64,000 nt of DNA. It comes from Acanthornis magna. Lineage: Eukaryota > Chordata > Aves > Passeriformes > Acanthizidae. The position numbers and the translations under genes are program-made. The notes below the pieces were generated by a model that ran no database searches, had not been told where the DNA came from, and saw only the letters and a list, made by a program, of their open reading frames with translations. Shown piece by piece: positions 13,100-26,500 of this stretch (position 1 is its first letter; every line of letters begins with the position of its first letter). The stretch covers positions 10,774,501 through 10,838,500 of the forward strand of contig JAWUZG010000056.1 in assembly GCA_036785705.1 (NCBI GenBank), written 5' to 3'.

Positions 13100-16000
13100 C
13101 TTAGATACTTTATGACATTTAAAATAAATACCTAGGCTATACCCCTTAAATTATACTTTTTATCCATTATTCTAATGTCTTTAATAAAGAATTTAATGGC
13201 AATTGGCTGTTAAAACTCCATAGGGACAAGTACAGCCAGAGTAGCTATAGGCAAAGCTAGAGTTTATCTAGAGCAGAAGATCTCAATTCACAAGAAGAGT
13301 CTCTTTCAATCTCTCCAGGGCAGCATGGAATAATTCTCTCACAGCTGAATTCAGAAAAGCATCTCCCAGGTGCTCTTAGTCTAACTATTGAGCCCAAGCA
13401 TGTTCTGTGCACCAAATGTCACTGCTCCATCTTCCCCTTTCTGCTCCCCTGGCCCCGGTGGAACAGCTTGTGCTGCTCTCAAACTGCTCAAGCAAAGAGG
13501 AATGAGAACAGAGGTGGGGTTTGAGGATGCAACTCTTTTCTTCAGCTATCCCCAGGCCACCCACCCGCACTGTGGTCTTGGATGCAGCCCTGAAAATGGA
13601 TGCATGTGCCAAAAAGCTTCAAGGAAGAACAGGATCCTTACTACTGAATAAAGCATTAAATGAGCATTCCATGTCCAAATCTGGCATCCACTCATTTTAG
13701 CACAGATGGTAACAAGGTGGGAAGAGAAAACCATTATAAGAAGTCTACGGAGTGTGTGTTGCAGTAAGAGACTAAAGAATTTGTTTCATTTTCTTCCAGC
13801 AGATTGTTGCAATGTGATGTCTTTGCTGTCTGTGTACACACCGTCAGGAGACAGAACTCAGAGAGCTGGAATGTGAAGGCAGATGCATTTGAATCAGAAA
13901 TATGCTTACATAAAAGTTCATCATTAAGGTAATTAGAACTTCCTGGAATGTTTATTCTGCTCTGTGCAATTTACCACGGCAGTGATATACTGATTTTGGC
14001 AAAGTGGCTAATCTCATCTCAACATTTAAAACTCTCGTAATCAGTTTTGGGAGCTACTTTTCTGTTTTGCTCTTTTTTTCAAAAGCCTGCTCAGTGATTC
14101 ATATTTTGCATTAATGTTCTGGACTGGAAGAATGCAATGCAGTAATTGGCAAGATCAGGTGAAATGAGTTCACCTCACTAATGGTTTGTTTTCTTTACCT
14201 AAGTGAAGCTATTAATTGTAACTTACTATGTGTTGTCCTGATGGTACTCAACACATAAACATTACATAGCTTAATGAAACGTGAGACTTAAACCCAATAC
14301 ACTTTTTATTCCATACCCAGTGGCTTTATCATACTAGGAACAGTGTCAGGAACCGTTTGAGACAAACTGTTTTTAAATGTACAAAAGATGAATTCTCTTT
14401 GATCTCTAAAATGCTCTTTCAAGCAAACTTTTTAACTTCAATGAACAGGGGAGAGATGTATCAACCCAAAACTTTATTGACTGTTATTGAAGAATATTAC
14501 TGTGGCTATATTTGTCTATTAAAGTGTAATGATAATTTTTAATTTCTGTGAGAAAAATAACCTAGGTTCCCCTGCAGAAGCTTAATATCATATTGGATTC
14601 TCCCCAGGGAGAAATAGTTCTGCAAGTTTAAATGTATTTTGGAGAGCTTAGTTTGTGTTCTTTTTCTCTGTAAATTTGATTTCATGAATGTGTTTTCTGA
14701 ATTCTTTAAGAACCCCTTTCATGGCTTATCGTTTCAGTTTCACCTTCACTGTCCCACCCTCAGGAAGCCCACCATAGCCAAGCATGCTGTTATGTTGAAG
14801 CACATAGAATTCCAGGTGATGAATACTGTCTTCATGACAGTTACACAGGAGGATTGTTCTCACTTAATTACACTGCTTATTTGCAAAAATTGCTGACCTA
14901 TCCTGGCATAATAATAAGTTCTCTTTGGTAGAATACCTTCAAATATATTTGAAAAATTAATATTGTGCATTTATACCAATTCTGACATCTTTCTTTATAC
15001 AATAAACCCAATATTATTGCAGAAAACCTAAGATCATTGTAGGTTACATGGGCTGAGCAAAATACCTTCACCAGTTGTTGAATTACATGTAATGCTTAAC
15101 TTCTAAAACCAAACAGCAAATGGTTGTGTCGTGTAACAGGCCAAATGTGTGGTATAAATTGACTTTGCCTCAATTCTTTCCGTGATGAATGAACATTCTG
15201 TTCTCAGAAATAATTGCTTGGATGAAAAGGTCGCACACATCAACCATAGAGTGCAAATGGTTACTCCCCAAATCCTTGTTAAGTTAATTTCATAGGAAGC
15301 AGGAATTTGTGTTGGTGTTTCTGAATGCTGTATAAAACCCAGTGTTCAGAAGAAACCATTCTGCAGTCCCAAAGTGTGGCACTGTTTAAAATCAGTTAGC
15401 ACTTACGGACAAAATTCCATAACCGCCCAACATGGCACAATCAGTTGATATATAGTTAGATATGAATTAGCAAGGGAGAGATAAAAATGTTGAATTTCAA
15501 GTACTTCTGGAAGCACCAGAAGTTTCAATTAGCAATGAGAACAAAAAACTACTTTGTATCAAACGTCATACATGTGATGCCACACAAAGGTCATGTAATT
15601 ATTGAGATAGCTACATGCATTCCTTTTAATGTAACATTATCGTAAACAAGTTGTAATTTGTTTCTGAAAAACGAATGTGGAGGATAGACAATGTATTCAG
15701 GGAACTTGTGTCTAGATAAATTGATAAACAAAATTATTAATTTGATTATTTCAACCTGTTGAATTTGGTGCCATTTGAGAGCAAATGGCAGACAAATTTT
15801 ATGGAAAACTTTAGAAAGACAACATACTTTAAGAACAATGAAAAAATTTGCTTTGTAATGTTTCTTTCTTTTTCTTATTAGCCCCTAATAAACATCCACA
15901 ATTAAATTCTTACTACCTTTATGAAAGAGCTGTGCCCAGCAGGGACGGTGATGCACAGCTACAGTAAATGAGGGAAGATTGGGCCCATGATACATGCATG

Positions 16001-19000
16001 AGAAAGTGCAGAGTAGAATACCATGACCTGTATTAGAGAAACGGAAAGAGGTTTGTCTTTCTTTAAAACAGTGACCAGAAATACAAAGCTCTAACAGAGG
16101 GGATTTTTGGCTTGGCTGGTCTCTGTTTTGTACCTCTACCATGATCACTGAGTTCCAGTGTTGCCATAAAAACAAAAGACAAAGTTAACTACTGCTCCTT
16201 ACCTGAGCTACAGCAATTTACCATCTCTATAAGAAATTAGCCCAGCCCCCATTTTTGTAATTATGATTTATTAGACATTCTACTTCACAGCAGGGATAAA
16301 CATGAATTTGTAATGCCATACAACTGTGGGTGACTGCCTCATCCCCTGATGCTTGTCCTAGTGCTTACCATAGCTGACTGCTTTCTGCAAGGGTTTGCCA
16401 GACCAGAATTAACTGCACTAAGTCTCTGAGATTTGCAGTTTCATACTCAGCCCTTCCCTTTTATTCCGATTGTCTTCCCCTCCCAAGGCAACAAAGCAGG
16501 AGGCACTTCTAGTTGCCTTTCAAGCTGCCCATTCAGTCCAAGAGTTTGAGTGCTGGTGATTTCAACTATGCCTGCTTGGGATTCCTGAAATACTGAAATA
16601 ATACCACAGCAACCTGCTTAAATTATTAATGTTAGTTAGTTTGATTCAGGATCTAAAAACGTTTTATTGGTCATAAATATTTCTTATAATATGGTGACTT
16701 CTGGCAGAATTTCTGGCTTGATCCGAAGCTGATGTTTCAATAAGTCTTAAAATAAATTTCAACTGCCATTTTGGCAGCAAATTCAACAAACACAGTAAAA
16801 TAAATTAGGAGCTTATCACAGAACTTATGCCAACAAGGTTAAAATTTGCTTTTGTTGTAATTTTGAATTGTTGACCACGAAGTGATCTAGGTCCTCCACT
16901 CAATATGCTCTGGAGGGAACTATCACACTGACTGGCTTAGGATAAATTGTGAGCACAGCTCATATGTTGGGCCATCTTTAGGTAAATTTTTAGTTTCTCT
17001 GTGAGACTATGAGTAGAACCTGAGATCAGCTCATTTTGAGGACATGTGCAGAAAGCAGAAAGGGCAATGAAGACAGATAAGAAAAAAGGGTGCATGGTGA
17101 AGCAGTAACTGTAGCTAGGGCATTATTCTCTATTACCATAGGATGCTATGGAGTCATTTATAATCAGACCTGAATATGTCCCTGACCACTAAAGATTACA
17201 CTGAAAGAACTAATTAGTTCAGGGAGTTTCAAAAGGAACTGGTTAATACTCTTACATGAGGAAAGATTGTTCTCCTGCATATGCTGAACTGGATGTGATT
17301 TCTGTGTCAGCATTAAAGTTCCCAGTGTGTGTATGTGTATATAGCAGCAATTCATTTACATTTCTCTATACATGTTTATTTTCATGGCAATGCTACAGTC
17401 ACTGGTTATTTTTGAGACTATAGTACATCTTGGGTGTTCTGGCTAAACTCATGCTGCCAAAATTATCAGCAAAAAGACTGGAAAAGCTGATGAACCTTAA
17501 ACTTTTCCCCAAACAACTGCTCAGTTGTTTCTTCAGGATATGGAAGAGGCAGAAAGCCCAAGCAAGAGGAGTGGTAGGAAACCAGGGAGGAAGGATAGAA
17601 ATTTCTGTCTGACATGGATTTCTGAAACCTCTGTGTTTAATCTTTTAGAGACCTTAACACAACAATCGACAGCATTTTAGGATTTTTAAGAGGTCTGACT
17701 ATAAAGGAAAGGTAGTTCAAACTTCAGCTCAGTGCTCTCCTTATTCACTAGCTTCTTGCTTTAATTTTGCTTAGGGTTTTAATATCCTTATAAATTGTAA
17801 AGGTAATATGTTCAGAAACATCTAAATACCATTTTTGAAAATTATCTTCTTAGATGAAGATCTCCAAAGGTATAGACAACATAATTCCTTACAGTTTTAA
17901 CATGAACAAACTGAAGAAATAGCTCTTCAATTTCTCAGGACGGGTGTCTCTTTTGCGAATGGGACTTATGCTAAGAGTTGGTAGGTATTTTTAACTAGAA
18001 TGCCATATAATTCAAAACCTAAATATATGTATAAAAATAAATACTACCATGGATAATTCTTATTCCCCTCTGTGGGCTTGTCAGACCCACAAGGACAGCA
18101 CTGTGGTTTGTGGGCTCTTCTCCTAGCAACTCCTACTAACGTCAAAATTACTTGGGCAGCTGAATCTTCATACCCCACACTAAGAGTTTACTATTTGGCA
18201 TCGCTTTATGTGTAGATTTCATGTGCCCATATCTCTGGTTATTTGCACCAGGTTTACTTCAGTTTCTTTTCATCCTACAAACACTTTTAATAACTGCTTT
18301 GTGCTATTGCTTACTGAACTTCTCTGCTTTAGTTCTTTGTATTTGGAAAAAAATGATGAAGATGAAGATATGGTCCCTGCCCCAAGGAGGCTATAATTAA
18401 AACAAGACCAGCATTATAGAAACATATATTCTAGCTGGCCTCTAACTGGATGGTCGGTTTAGTTTTGTTTTGACGTATTGTATGAAGCAGAATTTAACAG
18501 ATGTTGGGAAATTAGCTCTCTGAGCTTCTCGTATAAACCTACAGCAGAGATGCATGGATATGAATTAATTTCATCACTGAATGTGGGTATTAATGTCATC
18601 AGGCATTTTTAAATGTTTGTGCCTATTTTGCTGTACTTTGAGTCCTCCTTGCCAGAAAATACAGAAATGTCTCGAGAGAAAGGGCCTCTGTTACAGCAAT
18701 TCTTTCTAGCACCATACTGATGATTCTCTTCTGTGGAGTGAAAGATGTTGCCTTGTACAAGCCAGCAGTGGGGAAAAAAATGAAGAAAAGCATCAATTGT
18801 TTCATTACATACCCTCTACACAGAGTGTTGACCAAAAAAGCCCCAAAAAACCCCAAAGTGGAGGGGTCTCCCTGTGTCTTTATGCCAAGTTGTCCCTCTT
18901 ATTATAAGTAATGCTAACTTATCATGCAAATCCTGCAGCTGATATTCTTATGGCTGCTCATATCCCTGCTGAAACAGCACATATCCAGCAAAGTGACAGA

Positions 19001-20479
19001 TTTTCCCTCTCCTCCTCTTTGCCAGGAGAATCAAGTGTTGAGGATTAGATTCCCTTTCACAGCTTCCAGGGTAAGGTCAAACCAGCATGAAATGGAGAGC
19101 TGATAAAGCAAGGCTTGTCCCTCTGTGCTGTGTACAGGCAAGGAAACAAGGCAGGTTAGGCAGAGAATGGAGGCAAGACCTGGGATAAAGCCTAAAACAG
19201 AACAGAATTAGAAGGGAAGTGTAGCTGACAAATGACATAGAAATTTCATAATTTCCACTTGTATTTAATGTATTTTGCATTTCACATCTGTATTTTTTAT
19301 TTTTTACTTCGTGGCCTCCTTAGTTTAGTTTTCATACATTGAAGTCTTAAGTGTTTCTAAAGCAACAGCTATGGTTTTAAAAGATCATTTCACACACACC
19401 CCACTCAAATTACAACAGACGTGCAATATTAATTTAGGGTGAGTGGGCACAGATGTTATCAAAATCACCCTCTTACCTGCCAACTCCACTAAATTTTCCA
19501 GTGCTTGGATATTTTCTTCCACTGCTGTGTGGAATTTTATTGTAATGTTCTCTGTGCTTTTTTTTTTTCCCTCAGATGTTTTATCCAGTAACTAAACCTG
19601 CATATGGCTTCCTCCCCTATCAGCTGTCTGAGTTAAACAATACTTCATGACAATTACTGAACAGAAAAGCAGCCCCTGAAGATACTGATGTGATTAGCTG
19701 TGGGGCCAAGAACTTGTGCTGAGTGCTAGAAGAGCACTTTACAACCACAGTAAATCTGTAAGTTTGGGCTAGACAACATGGCAGAGGAGAAGTGATGTGA
19801 TGTGAAATATGAGCTGGGGAAGAATGTGAAAGAGAGGGAAGTGAAAATGCATATTTAAATCTGGATTTTCATTTTCCAATGTTACCAAAGTGTGAGCTAA
19901 GTAGTGAGCTTTTCTTTGCTGACTCTGAATTCTCTTCCTTACTTCAATATCATGCTGCTGACACATAACTGTACAGCAAAATGTGCAGATATGAGCACTC
20001 TCTGTGCCTCAGGCCCTTGAAAAGCTGTTGTAACACTGCACTAAATTTGAACTAATGCACCCTGTCCCTCAGCAAGGACTAACAGCTCAGGATCAGCTTC
20101 ATGCTAACAGCTTTTGAGCTGTCTGGAATGGAGGCAAAGTGAGTTTTGTCTTCCCACAATGTACTTTGTGGAGCTATCCATATTGGGTCTAATTTGGAAG
20201 AAGCATTAAAAGCTTTCTTAATACATGACTGTGCCATACACCAACGAAAAGCAAAGTGCATTGCAAACAAGGGAAGCATCACTGACCATATTTCATGATA
20301 TACAGTATTAGAACAAGAAAAAGCAACCCAAAGGTCAGGTCTGGAGTATGGTTCAAGCCTCCATTGCCTTATCCACCAGAAATATTGTGACTCTAATTGG
20401 CAATTGAAGGATTGTTCATATTCCCCACTAATATTCAATCCATCATTCTTTATATTAACTCCTGTGTTTATCAAGAAAT
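13100..20479. other. Intergenic, no gene recognised
   Basis: A minus frame of 131 codons at 20079-20474 and short frames elsewhere show no family resemblance. No repeat family was recognised. Confidence 0.55.
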
Positions 20480-20720
20480 GGGTAAGTTACAAACCCTACA
20501 GTGCACTCTCCACAGCCTGATTTTTTCCTAGTTTAATACCTACAGAATCAAAGCAGAATTATGTCAATCTGTTGTGAAAATGTGCTCAATTTTAATTTCT
20601 GTAAATTGGAGTAAGCAATAACAGTGCCCCTATAAAAATATGCATTGGTTGTCACACATCAAGTTTCATATCTTTACATAGAAAGTGAAACAAAAAGCTC
20701 GTAATTTCCTCTAAGTATAC
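20480..20720. repeat. Diverged direct repeat, copy 1 of 2
   Basis: About 240 bp aligns by eye with 21579-21812 in the same orientation. Shared landmarks in order are 'cagtgcactc', 'tagtttaata', 'ttatgtcaatc', 'tgtgaaaatgtgc', 'ttggagta', 'cacatcaagt/cacatatcatgt', 'ttacatagaaa' and 'taatttcctcta'. No known family was recognised. Confidence 0.75.
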
Positions 20721-21578
20721 TTTGGTTACAGATTACTTAATGTTCCAATTAATTTAAAGACGTTGATTATATGCAATACACAATATCCTGCCTTGCTCTG
20801 TCTGCCTTTGTTGCTTAACTTTATTTTCCAAAAACATGATGTAACATTAATGACATAGCCTAGCCCAGAATTCACACCTGTTTTAACTTGGTTTCCTTCT
20901 GTGGCATTGTATCCAGGACTCATTTGGATTTTAAACATCTCAGGTTGTTTTACAGATGTAGCAATAATTGTGCTGTTTAGAAAAATGTGCTGCCATCGTG
21001 TGGACCATATTAAGAAGTGCTAAAAAACAGCTTTGAAAAGAAAAATTGGGAAACAGGTATCTGTAGTTGTTATCGTGAATTAGATGAATTATAAATATGT
21101 ATTATATGATATAAGAGCTTTGCACAAATCTGTGTATTTAATGCTGCTAATGTAATCAGGAATTATTGATTCAATACTGTTTATTTTCAGCTCAAGAAAT
21201 CCTTTCCAAAGAGCACAGAGTGATCAAAACACAGAAGTCTCCAAGCCACTATTAATCAGCATCTGATTCCAGCATTACCTGCTTTTGTACTCATTTCTCT
21301 ATCTGTTTATCTCTTTGTTTTTCCTCTAAGTCTTTACAGAACTCGTTTTTGTCCAGCCCGTGTTGGTTTCCTTCCACGCAAATGCACAAACACTCCTACC
21401 CACAACATCAGCCAGCCCAGGCACACTGCCCACAGTTCTCATTCTTGCCTGAGTTCACACGATGCTTTGTTTCAGAAACAGTTTTGCTTTAAGGCCTCTT
21501 CTTGTTTCCTACATTTGACCCAGAGGAAAGAGATTTAGAGTCGAAATAGCTGCATTTAATACCAGTAAAAGTCTACAA

Positions 21579-21812
21579 TGGCAAAGTTAGAAACACTGCA
21601 GTGCACTCATGTTTAAGTTTTACTAGTTTAATATCTTCTACAAAATATAAGCAGACTTATGTCAATCCATTGTGAAAATGTGCAAATTTTAACCTCTGAA
21701 TGTTGGAGTACTAACAGACCCTCTATAGAAACGTCACATATCATGTCACTTATTCTTACATAGAAAATGAAAGAAAAAGCATAAGAAGTTCCTAATTTCC
21801 TCTAGAATAGCC
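21579..21812. repeat. Diverged direct repeat, copy 2 of 2
   Basis: The partner of 20480-20720, about 1.1 kb downstream, with scattered substitutions and small indels but the same order of shared blocks. Either an old local duplication or two insertions of one unrecognised element. Confidence 0.75.
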
Positions 21813-23339
21813 CCTCTATAATAGATCTGTAAAGGTTTAAACGCAAGGAGTGTCATTCAAAAGCTGTCCTCTGCAGTACACTCCCTCAAAGCAAACCTGA
21901 ATGTCACAGCACCATGATCTGTCTGCTGCTCTGAGATCCTGTATGCCAAGTGCCAGTTAGCTGATGCTGCAGTCTGCTGATTTAATTTATATTGAATAAA
22001 GGCAAGAATTTTGTAAGCTTTGTCGATGGGCTTCAAACAGATTATCTGAAGATATGTTTGGATTGGTCCTTTCTTTTGTGAGTTTAGTGGGTTTGTTTTT
22101 GGTAAAACTTAGTTTTAATTGACTTTAATAATCATTGAAGATCTTTGGAATCTTTTAAGAATGGAGATCTGTGTAGTATTTTACCCGGGTACTCACTTAC
22201 TTTGTGCAGAAAGAGCCTGCTCCTGAGGTACAGTAAGAGATGAAATAAATATACCTTCAATTAAATGGATATAAGGGAATGTCATACATTAAAAGATTCC
22301 CTGCGATGCTTTTTCAGCTTCCATATAAAGACAGGTAAAACTATGAAGTAATGGCATCTGTTTTCCAAGTCATTGCATTTTATGCTTGGTTGATTTTGTT
22401 TTTTAAGAAAATGTGAGTTTCAGCTGAAATTTTTACCCTCAAAGGCCATATATTTCATGTGGATTGTCTGTTGTCTAACTAGGTAAGAACATGGACTACA
22501 ATCTTTTCCTTACTGGGATAAACTTACATCATCTCATATTCATTTTCTGCTTTGGTATTTACTTTCATGAAACTTGTGGGTGCCTAATTTTCTTTGACAA
22601 TTTTACTTTACTCTCAGACTTGTTAGAAATTACTATAGACTGGAAAATGCTGTGGGTGAGAGGTAAATGGAACATGGTGTTGCATGGAAAATGCTGTTGT
22701 AAGTCTCTAGCCTGTATCACTGTGCTCAGGTTGATTACTTGATATTTAAGTGTTTAAAATACATGGACAAACATAAAAACCTCAATTTATATTCATGAAT
22801 TAAAAAATAATCTCAAGATAAAAAATCTCACTTGTAATTTAATAATTGGCAACATTGTGCTGGATGGAGGATGGAACAAGCTAAACAACCAACTTTCTTT
22901 CAGATGAACTTTAAATGTCAAAGTATCCCATGACAGTTTTGTATGTGTTTGGTTTTCAGTGTTTTGGAAACTGTCCACTCACCCTTTTAAAAATTGTGAC
23001 ACTGGTTTTGCTTTGAAAGAATTGGTTAAATATACTCTGAGAACCAGTAACTTAATGAAAATCTATTAGGTTTCCTGGATTCTGACAACTTCTGCCATCA
23101 GTGAAAGTGAAAATGGGAAAATGAACTTTTCCTGATTTACAAATTTCTGATGTGTGTTTCATCAAATTTTAATAGTTTTTGACCAATATAACCTTGCTGA
23201 GTTAATGAGATCATGCAGTATTACTAATGGCAGCCTTTCATTTCCATTTTTAAAATAAACATCTCTAAAACTAAAATCAAAACAGAAAGAAACAAGAATC
23301 AGAATCTCAGAGTCTCAGCAACCTCTCCTGGCTGTAGTC
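21813..23339. other. Downstream flank of CFAP161, including its 3' UTR
   Basis: The 3' UTR extends from 23339 towards lower coordinates, to an end that is not determined. Nothing else recognisable. Confidence 0.5.
23168..23173 (-). terminator. Candidate poly(A) signal for CFAP161 (ATTAAA)
   Basis: The minus strand reads ATTAAA about 170 nt past the stop codon. It is the common variant hexamer, and I found no AATAAA on the minus strand in the several hundred bases past the stop. No clear GT-rich downstream element is visible, so the assignment is weak. Confidence 0.3.
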
Positions 23340-23541
23340 TTAGGCTTTTATATTCTCTGTCTTTTTATGAACCTCATCTTTCTGATACCCTTCAGGGAGT
23401 GCTTCAGGTCTGTCAAACATTGTACCATCTTCAGGACCAGGATTTCCTGTAATTATCACCCAGTGATTCTTATCTTCTTCAGCTCTGCGGGAGTCCAGAT
23501 AATTGTGACAAATTACTTCAAATTCTCTTCCAAAATAAGAC
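23340..23541 (-). CDS. CFAP161: CFAP161 exon 7 (terminal coding exon, 202 nt including TAA)
   Basis: One base completes a Trp codon, then 66 codons and TAA. Starts SYFGRE, with NYLDSRR and NHWVIITGNP conserved, then a charged tail with many Lys and Glu. The acceptor is gactttgtag. The stop is read from forward bases 23340-23342. Confidence 0.95.
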
Positions 23542-26500
23542 CTACAAAGTCAAAAGAGAGGAGATAGGCAGGAGGAATTAATATATATACAAATTCAGCA
23601 AATCCTCATTACTTGTGAATTGTTCGAGATTTTCTCATTTTTCTCTTGGCTTGCTCAGAAATATCACCATGCACTTTCAAATACCAGACTCTTACAAGAA
23701 ACACAATAACCCACTTTGTTTCCTATGAATAATTTAGGAATTTGAAATCCAAGAGAAAAGCCACCTTTCTAGCCTCAGAGCTAACAAAAGCCCCAGCAGA
23801 GTAAGGCCTTGACACACCAAATCAATATGTACAAGCTGGTTAGGCCCTCACCCCCATTTCTCTCTGAGTGAGGAAGACTCTGGCTACTTAAAAACTTCTT
23901 CAGCCTCAAACTCTCAGACCTTGTTTCATCCTCAAAAATCTTGTACAGATCCTCAGTCAGGTCTTGCTAAGAAGTTAATGGGAAACATTGGTATACTCCT
24001 TAGCAGTGCTTAATCAGTATTAATTTAATGCATGTATATTAACTGGAATTGTTGGATTAATTTCAATTTGTTGAGACATTGATTCAGATGGACATAAGCA
24101 CATACAGTTTTATGCAGTGTGGTTTTATTTAGGTCCCTTGTTCCTTGCACTTCTTGGTATATATTTCTTTTTCCTTGAAAAGTAACCCAAACAACTCTCA
24201 TTGCTCAAGATATTCAAAGGGAAAACCACCAAGAAACTAGAGAAAATTTGAAAAATGTTATGATAATGAAAAATGAAAAAAACCCCAAACAAGTAAGACT
24301 GAGCCAATTGTCTGCAGCAACACAGAAGCACACATTACAGCCAAGAAGTAAAATAAGGGAAAGGAGAATGGCATTTTGCATTCTTTTCCATTTCCTCAGT
24401 GTGTTCCTAAAGCACCTCTCTTGCTCCTTACAGTAATTCCTGATGTCAGCACATCCCTGTGCACATCTCTGCCACTTATGAGTTGTTCTTACCAGATGCA
24501 GAAGGACCTTGGAATGGCTAAGTTGCGATTGGTATAGGAATGAGTAATAATAATTTTAGTTTGTGCCTAGAAAAAAAAGAACAAAGGAAGACACTTGACA
24601 AACATTTTTAAACCAATACTGTGGATAAAGACTGTCTTTAATAATTACACAATTTTGAGTGTGTTTATTAGTGAGCTGATTCATGTAAATGAGTCCTAGT
24701 TCAAGGCCATAGAGGAACAGTTGTATTTGTGATATTCTGCTGTACACCAGCACTGCAGAAAGCCTAGCAGTTATCTGCTACAGGAAAATACTGTATTCAC
24801 AAAAGGTTAAAAACATTTGGAAAATCATCCACTTATTCAGATGCCTTGAGAATTTTATTAGACATTTAATGTACAGGAGCTCTTATTTAATCACATCTCT
24901 AAATATTGGAAATGGAGTTTAGGGTCTCAAAAGGCCTGAAAAACAGATAACTACTGAGCCCTCACAACACGATAATGTAAACCTTTGAAAATTTCTAAGG
25001 AGAAAAACTGAAAAAGTCATCTTCAAAATGAACACCAGAAACAAATATTTCTATAAGCAGATTCCCTAATTAAAGAGATTGTTCCTTCCCTCTCCCCCTT
25101 CCTAAAAGTAGATGTCAGAACTGGCATAAGGGAAATGTGTGAATAAAATGGGCATAACATTTTTTTCTAAGTACTCCAACTTTTTCAATTAAATTTTCAT
25201 AATATTTCCTAACAGTTTTAATTTCTTACATGAATTGGACATCCTTCATATTCAAGACGCAGCTGTGGATCCAAGGCCTTCGCTTGCCAAGAAGTCAAAT
25301 AGGAAACCTCACTTGTCAAATAGACTTTCTGAAGGCGAGATTTTTTAGCAAAGTCTCGAAATGTTTTGTGGTCACTTGCCAGATAAGACTGTAAATAAAA
25401 ATATATAAGGACAGGATACGTATAAAAGAAATAAGAAATGTAATTTTAAAATGTATTTTTGAATGCAAGAACTTTTCTCTTGGCTCCTGACAGATCAGTC
25501 TGCCCAGAGAAAACTGTGCAGGCAAAACTCATACCATGGATTCTATACTGTTGATAAACTCATTATGTAGTTATTCTATATGCAGATTTGTGAATACTAA
25601 TTTAAAATCGAATTTATATTGCAAATATTTTTATCTCACTGAAGTTGTTGTTAAGGAAAACTTTTTCAAAGTTGTGTGTGATTTATTTTGAATGTATATG
25701 TACATGTAATGGCTTATTTGCTTTTAATTTGCAGAGGAAAAGAATGTTACCATTTAATAGAAATCTGCTCCCTCAGAATGATAGAATAGTACATGACTTT
25801 ATATTCTTACTACAGATTATCTTCATAAGAAAGGAAATCTCATTTTGGAGTTTCACAGAATATTCTGGGTTAGAAGGGACCCACGAGGATCATCAAGCCC
25901 AACTTTAAAGTGAGTTGTTCAAAGTAAAAAAAAAAAAATCCTTGATAAATTCTTTCATGATTCACAATCTAATTGTGATTTCCTTTTTTCTTTCCTTTTC
26001 TAGATTTCCTTTATTCAGTCATTCTGGCTAACAGCCCCCTTGGTCTGCACACCTGACCTCAGGCAAGTTGCATAAACTTTCTAAATAGGTATTACTTCTC
26101 TTGATCCCTGCATGATTCTGAGTCTGTTCTGTAAAGCTAACATGTTGAACCACTGTACATCTTTATATATCTATATTTAGAGAGGTATTCAATGCATATG
26201 ATCAGTATATGCTACCATTGCCTTACCATTTTGTCAGTAACCCCTCCTGTTGTCCCAAGAAGAAAGTTTTGCCCGTATCTAAGTGGTTCGCCCAGTGCAC
26301 TTCCATCCATGCTGTCAAAATTGTAAACCAGAAAAATATACATTCAAATAATCAGTTTTGCTATTATTTAGGTTTTTTGTCTGTTTTGGTCTACAGTTGT
26401 ATGTTGCTTTCTGACAACATTTTGTATTATTTACCTTTTAAAATAGGTAAAATATCTTAACCTAAGGCAGAGCCTTTGGGTATTGAGCAGGACCCTGTTC

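Noticed and set aside
20079..20474. Minus-strand 131-codon frame with a Trp-rich, retroelement-like feel
   Set aside because: No recognisable motif in order, no frame continuation on either side, no splice signals that stood out; probably chance.
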